NCBI RefSeq assembly: GCF_016920785.2
Contig: NW_024609839.1
Span: 12,674,196 to 12,738,195 of the forward strand
Reading direction: 5' to 3'
DNA length: 64,000 nt
DNA from: Ixodes scapularis
Lineage: Eukaryota > Arthropoda > Arachnida > Ixodida > Ixodidae
The stretch's first letter is position 1. Each line of letters starts with the position of its first letter. The notes below the pieces were generated by a model that saw nothing but the letters and a program-made list of their open reading frames with translations, searched no databases and was not told the origin of the DNA. Below are positions 59,440 through 64,000 of the stretch, one piece after another. A program made the translations under genes and the position numbers.

Positions 59440-60650
59440 TCAAGTCAAGCCAAGTCAAGTCAAAATGTGTTTTTATTTGTACACAAGATGTTAGATAATT
59501 ACACTTATTCAGACGGGGGTCCCAAAGTTTTCAAAAGCAAACTGTTGAAGGGACCCCTTGGTAGTAAAGGGTTAGTCAGCGATCAAGTTAACACCATTAT
59601 ATAAAAAAAAATAAAAAATAAAAAAAACGAAACACAATTGTGGTATCTACATAATCAAAATAATAAACCAACTGAAAATAGAGAGAAGAAAAGCTAGAAA
59701 GTCGAGAAAAAAGGACAATATCAGTGTGTGTTTGTGTGTTTGTGATTGTGTGAAAGGTGTGCCTAGGAGAGAAGAATGAATCGGAGGGGGGGGGGAGGGG
59801 AGGGGGAGGGGCATAGAAATGGTTGATGAATCATGCAGATAGTATGTGGGCACGTACGGCTTGTTTAAAGATATAGAATGATGACATGGCAGTTAGGCAG
59901 GGTGGTAGAGAGTTCCACGTTTTAGTAGCAATATAAATGAAGGTGAACGCACCATAATTAGTTCGTATCCATGGTACAGACAGTGACGCTTGTGAATGTG
60001 AACGCAGAGGATACATGACATCTTGATGAGTAAAACTAATTGAAGAGCATGTTATTTGATTGGTGATGAACTTAAATGTTAATAATGCTACGCGATAATC
60101 GAGGCATTGATTAACTGTTAAAATGTTGAGGAAGCGGTACGCAAATTGAGCACTTTCGCGCCTATTAACAAACAGCATTGCTCGTAGTGCCGTGTTCTGG
60201 TCGATTTCTATGGGTTTTAGTGTTGTTTTATATGTCAATCCATAAATGGATAACCCGTACGAAATGTGAGTATGAATGAAGCTATGATAAAGCATTTGGA
60301 GGGTTCGTAAGGAAAATATGTGCCGTAGTTTATATAGAATTGGAATATTTCGATATATCTTATTAGTTGTGTCTTTTACGTGTTGGTGCCATGTTAACTG
60401 ATGGTCAAGTGTTAGTCCTAAAAATTTAGTATGGTACACTCGAGTTAGGTTAATACTTGCAAACGAAAGTTGAGGTGTGTTTAAAATTAGTTTGTTTTTC
60501 GGGGCAAAAATTATGTAGTTTGTTTTCGCTATGTTGGGAATTAATTTGTTATGGGTTAGCCATTTAGCAAGCTTTTCTAAAGTGTTATTAGCTTCCATGT
60601 ATAGTTCTGTCACGCTTGCATTAGATATAAAAATATTGCTTGAAGCATCA
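59440..60650 (-). mobile_element. CR1/L2-type LINE fragment, 5'-truncated
   Basis: It is inserted in the P-like relic with 7-bp target duplications GCGGAAG at 59433-59439 and 60651-60657. The element reads on the minus strand and its 3' end at 59440 consists of short GACTT repeats, as in CR1/L2 elements that end in microsatellite-like tails. Only the last part of the reverse transcriptase ORF survives. The 5' end carries 13 bases that are an inverted copy of the downstream target. Confidence 0.8.
59831..60613 (-). CDS. Reverse transcriptase C-terminal fragment (LINE)
   Basis: About 260 codons are open. They show the region that follows the catalytic core in CR1/L2/jockey-clade enzymes: TNYIIFAPKN, FLGLTLDHQLTWHQHV, LRTLQMLYHSFIHTHISYG, and the closing RTNYGAFTFIYIATKTWNSLP. 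The fingers and palm with the YADD-type motif are missing, so the protein is inactive. The frame itself has no stops, suggesting a fairly young insertion. Confidence 0.8.
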   Translation of the reverse strand: MTELYMEANNTLEKLAKWLTHNKLIPNIAKTNYIIFAPKNKLILNTPQLSFASINLTRVYHTKFLGLTLDHQLTWHQHVKDTTNKIYRNIPILYKLRHIFSLRTLQMLYHSFIHTHISYGLSIYGLTYKTTLKPIEIDQNTALRAMLFVNRRESAQFAYRFLNILTVNQCLDYRVALLTFKFITNQITCSSISFTHQDVMYPLRSHSQASLSVPWIRTNYGAFTFIYIATKTWNSLPPCLTAMSSFYIFKQAVRAHILSA

Positions 60651-60677
60651 GCGGAAGATACCGCTGATGCTTCAAGC
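60638..60677. repeat. Perfect 17-bp hairpin at the LINE 5' junction
   Basis: GCTTGAAGCATCAGCGG and CCGCTGATGCTTCAAGC are exact reverse complements separated by AAGATA. The right half is host transposase sequence. The left half is four bases of the target duplication plus 13 bases of inverted filler. Confidence 0.9.
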
Positions 60678-60894
60678 AGTGATCTGGTAGACTTTGCGGC
60701 GGAGCGTGATCACGGTGCACTTGTGTCAGAGAAGAGTGATGCGCGATTGATATATCACATGGCTGGTTATGCTGCCAGAAAGCGAGTGTTGAGCTACAAA
60801 TGTGAAGACTGTTGTGCACTTCTTCTGACATCCCCTGAATCTGTAGGCTCTCTGACATCGTTCACTCGCTCGTCCCTTTGCGAAAACTAATACG

Positions 60895-62600
60895 TTTGAA
60901 ATATACCACATTCTAATTTGAGTGTATTTGAAATACAGTTCATAATTGTAAGTACACGAAAAATAGACCGAAAATATAAACTTCTTTTTTTTTTACTTAG
61001 TACTAAAGTATACTTCTAAAAATCATTTTAAAATACCTTTACTTAAACTACATTTGAAGTTCCCTTCATGCGTTTTGAAATATGGAAATACTAAATTAAT
61101 AGGCACAAAATACCTTTCACATATATTTCTTGAAATATTTATTTAATTCATGCAAAATATACTCCAACCCTAAAAAATGGAGCAATCAAAAATACGTGCA
61201 GAATACTCTTAAAATACCTGAAAATCCTAAACACTGTTGTGTTATGCTTAAAGTACCTTTTGAATGCGATACTTTGGTAGTTTGACTTAAACTACCAAAA
61301 TATTGAAAAGCTCCCCTACTAGAAGTTCACTTCAAGCAGATATGGAGTACACTGAAGCGCCTAAATACAACATTTGATTAGTTTGTCAACTGAATTGCGC
61401 AGCATCGCACTGATAAATCAGCCCAGTTTATGTTATTGTTTCCTTTTTTCTATCAAGAACACACCTGATCAGTTCCTTGCACACCAATCACAAACGGGGT
61501 TCGGGAACTACAACCACAACATTTGCTGATGCTGGAAAGCTTCAGCAGGTGCTGTGAACAAATATGTTTGGCGTGGTTTTGTTAGCACAATGTTAGTTCA
61601 CTGAACGTGCATACTCACCATTGTACGTGATGTGAATAGTGACTTTAATATAGTGACATTAACTACCATATTAAATAGTCTACTACTAAAAAGGAAAGGC
61701 AAAGCAACTACTGTAAAATATTTATTTTTCGCGGGCTCAATATTTCGCGATTTAGGTCAAAGTTGGCGTTTCGGAATAATTTGCAAATTCTAATTTTCGC
61801 GACGTGCTGGGTTCGCAATATAGATTTTAATGTTTTTACATCTTGCCGGAATGGTTCACGGGACCTATTTTTCGGAATTGTAGGCGATTCGCGAACTTTG
61901 CGAGAATTAGGTCCTCACGAAAATAAAGTCGTTTACAGCTTTTTAAAGTGAAGAAACTGCCTTGATTCGCTTCGTCCTGAGTGGTGCTACGCAGAGAAGC
62001 AATAACATGTATTTTATGAGCCGTTTGTGTGGATATGGTTTTAGAGACTGCGCCGAATTGTTATTAGTTGTACCAATGCTTTTTAGTAAGAGATATCGTC
62101 CACGAACTTCAAAACACTGTTTCCCCTTTGACAGACTCCCGAGGTGAAGATCGAATACTTGGAACCTTAATAAGCGCAGAGGTGGTCACCGAAAAAATGA
62201 TTACCTTCAATATGTAGGCTATATAAGGCTCTAGAGCAGTCAACGGGACTGTGAATGAGCTGTTCAGTGCGTCATGGTGTTTCTGTTTGTGTTCGTTTCT
62301 AATGTAGCTTTGTGAGATGTATTTAGTAGTGCCTTCAAATACCACAGGGACACCATTTGCTGACAAAATCGAAAATAAAAATAAATTGTGTAACCGGTTT
62401 TTAATGCACAAATGGCATCTTGAGTGTGAAGGGATAATACTTTGGGTATATCTCAAATATTTTTTTATTCATATTTATAATGTATTTTGAATACCTTACG
62501 CGCGTATTCCGAATGCGGCCAAAATCATACAGAATAAATACAAAATGAATATTCGTATTAAATATATTTCAACTTCGTTTGAAGTACGGCCTCTTTTTGC
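60895..62600. repeat. AT-rich repeat block inside the THAP relic
   Basis: Between the two last coding blocks of the P-like relic lies 1.7 kb of AT-rich sequence. TTTGAAATA/AAATACCTTT-type words recur many times at 60895-61310 and again near 62460-62590. This may be an inserted element or a decayed intron. I see no coding sequence. Confidence 0.45.
61711..61938. mobile_element. CTGTAAA-ended MITE (228 bp)
   Basis: CTGTAAAATATTTATTTTTC on the left and the complement of CTGTAAACGACTTTATTTTC on the right, with several TTCGCGA motifs inside. Same end type as 26677-26875. The left flank is TA but the right flank is CT, so it is older or slightly eroded. Confidence 0.6.
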
Positions 62601-62919
62601 TAAGGGGTGTGACGAAGGTGGCCTGCTACACCCGGCAGCACCTCTTTACCGGTTTGTTGAAAGGCTTGAAAACAATTTCACATCATGTTTCAGCAAGACA
62701 AAACTACACAAGGAAAGCATACTAGATGTTCCCGCTATGATTAAGGCAAAATGCCTTCTTAGCCTTGGATGCCCTACTCATAGCAGCAAGCTCTCTGCAG
62801 ATGTCGTCAGCTTTTACATCCACACCCGCTTGCACTTTTTCACTAAAGCATTAAATCAAGCAAGAGCTGCAAAGCGTCAGAAAACTAAGTACTTGAAGTT
62901 GAGACGTGTCACTTAACTA

Positions 62920-63363
62920 CGACACAGTTGAAACTTCGGTATAGCAAAAACTGCTTTTGTCATCTTTACAACTAGATGTAAATTCATTGTTTCCATGATT
63001 TCTTTTATGATCCTTATTAATGTGTTGTTCGTTTTCAGTAAATGTGTGTCATTCTATATCACCTTGAATCATGTATCCAATTTTCTGCCTCCCTTGGTGT
63101 GATCAAAAGCAGTAACATTAGTGCCTCATAAGTTGAGGACCCGAGGCAGTAGGGAGTTCTAGAATAACGTACGCAATTTTAGCGCACGCTCGCGCTAAAT
63201 TTAGCGCTTGCGTTAGCGTTCGCTAGGCAAGAGAGTTTTAGAATAGCGTTTCCCTGGTTTCCCCGCGGCGACGCAAAACGCAACGTCGCGCGCTTGCAGC
63301 GCCGCCAAGAGGTAGTTGCAGCTAGTAATGCAATTCTCGCATTTCAAAAGGCACGCGAAATGC

Positions 63364-63395
<32 letters not shown>

Positions 63396-63597
63396 TTTTT
63401 TGTCACAACAAACATCTTTAAACCTGTTTTAACGTATACTTTTGGTCACAGCCAACCTAATTTTTAGTTTTGTAGGTCACAACTAACAGAGCCAAGACAA
63501 TCCACACGTGCACAATTTCGCGCCAAATTACGAACCTAGGTTGCGCACGCTTTGAGCTCTGTGAAGTGGTTTCTTTTTTTTTCTTCTTCTTTCTAAT
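62920..63597. other. Spacer before the Harbinger gene
   Basis: Non-coding. It has CpG-rich AGCGC/GCGCT inverted words at 63180-63225, TAGAATAACG and TAGAATAGCG words at about 63160 and 63241, and a run of about 24 A near 63372-63395. The start of the transposon may lie near 63150, but no terminal repeat can be confirmed without the other end. Confidence 0.4.
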
Positions 63598-64000
63598 CAT
63601 GCCTCCAATACGCCGATCGCGATCCAGTGTGCTGGTTGACCATCTTCTGCATATGAACATGTCGTGGAGCGATTTGGATGACATGTTCCTCCAATACCGG
63701 GAGCCAGAACCGCGTAGATACAAGTCAAGTGGGGGGACTCCTGGATGTCGCCAAACTCGACGACCTGACTTTTCGGCGCATGTTTCGCTTTGAAAAGGAC
63801 GATTTTGGACTCTTAAATGACGCCCTGCTGATGCCAAAGGTGGTGTACAGCAGCCAAGGGGTTGTTGTTAGCGGGGAGGAGGCCCTCCTTATGTGCCTGC
63901 GCCGACTTGCCTACCCAAACCGCTGGTGGGATTTGGAGCCGATCTTCGGCCGTCATTCGTCGGCAATGTCGAGCATCGTCGGTCAGGTGCTCAAGCACAT
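63598..64000 (+). pseudogene. PIF/Harbinger (HARBI1-like) transposase, 5' part, frameshifted
   Basis: It starts MPPIRRSRSSVLVDHLLHMN at 63598 and runs off the window end. The first block (to about 63730) is in one frame. The second block (LLDVAKLDDLTF, RMFRFEKDDF, EEALLMCLRRLAYPNRWWDL, EPIFGRHSSAMSSIVGQVL) is in the next frame. That second block is the classic N-terminal part of Harbinger DDE nucleases. The two frames meet at a run of six G (63731-63736), where one base fewer would keep a single frame. It could be a real lesion or a homopolymer sequencing error. The DDE residues lie beyond the window. Confidence 0.8.

Larger units (their letters stand above)
56286..62919 (+). pseudogene. P-element/THAP9-type transposase, decayed
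   Basis: The frame begins at 56286 with a THAP zinc-finger: C-x4-C in YCYAPGC, then FSVPAD, then ELRQVWERNLRR, then C-x2-H in CELHF, then the AVPTIL box. TAA stops near 56349 and 56396 interrupt it. After a MITE insertion (56901-57140) the frame resumes (57143-57452) and a Lys/Arg-rich coiled coil follows (57562-57878). A TGA at about 57879 breaks the join to the catalytic region (57882-58562, with LVDEMKL, SCDGTTWNRKMW and DCPHLIKCLRN). Exons 58643-58872 and 58953-59439 carry the conserved FQDPIENLFGIAR segment. A LINE splits the gene at 59440. It resumes at 60658-60850 in the same frame, and a last exon near 62607-62919 ends LHFFTKALNQ to the stop. The 58872/58953 join is out of phase. It is a dead transposase. 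Confidence 0.85.

Overview
This window looks like a piece of an arthropod nuclear genome, most probably a hard tick (Ixodidae). That is an inference from content: an intronless secreted serpin of tick-salivary type, a multi-exon BEN-domain gene with long introns, GT-AG splice sites, AATAAA poly(A) signals, and very dense DNA-transposon and foldback repeats. There are no operons, Shine-Dalgarno sites or CRISPR arrays. Exon models were built by eye from splice sites and codon phase.

Layout. 1-2605 holds no gene I can support. 2629-3850 (minus) is one large exon of a tnp2/EnSpm-like transposase-derived protein. 3989-6551 holds two TIR elements with exact 8-bp target duplications and a 145-bp foldback repeat. 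6600-21805 (plus) is a BEN-domain protein gene: an N-terminal domain (exons 1-2), a coiled coil (exon 3), a Pro/Ala-rich linker and a BEN domain near the C terminus (exon at 20425). Its introns carry several inverted-repeat elements.

The dominant feature is a 20-kb direct tandem duplication. The unit 14081-34076 is repeated at 34088-54081 and the two copies look about 99.97% identical (I found five substitutions and one poly-A length change). The unit holds the last exons of the BEN gene, a pogo-like MITE, a 14-unit 248-bp satellite, other MITEs, a tRNA-derived SINE with a 12-bp target duplication, a complete serpin gene, and a TIR element packed with CACGTG and TGACGTCA palindromes. The left breakpoint lies inside one TIR element and the right breakpoint just inside the end of another. 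The junction carries an 11-bp templated insertion. As a result the serpin is duplicated whole, while the second BEN copy lacks exons 1-3.

Beyond the duplication, 54104-56285 holds only a small MITE. 56286-62919 (plus) is a decayed P-element/THAP9-type transposase with three in-frame stops, interrupted by a TGGCCA-rich MITE, by a CR1/L2-type LINE fragment (59440-60650) and by an AT-rich block containing another MITE. The window ends inside a PIF/Harbinger nuclease (63598-64000, plus) with a one-base frameshift at a G6 run.

The likely host genes are the BEN-domain gene and the two serpin copies. The rest is transposon-derived or repetitive, and the main story is rearrangement of host genes by and between mobile elements.
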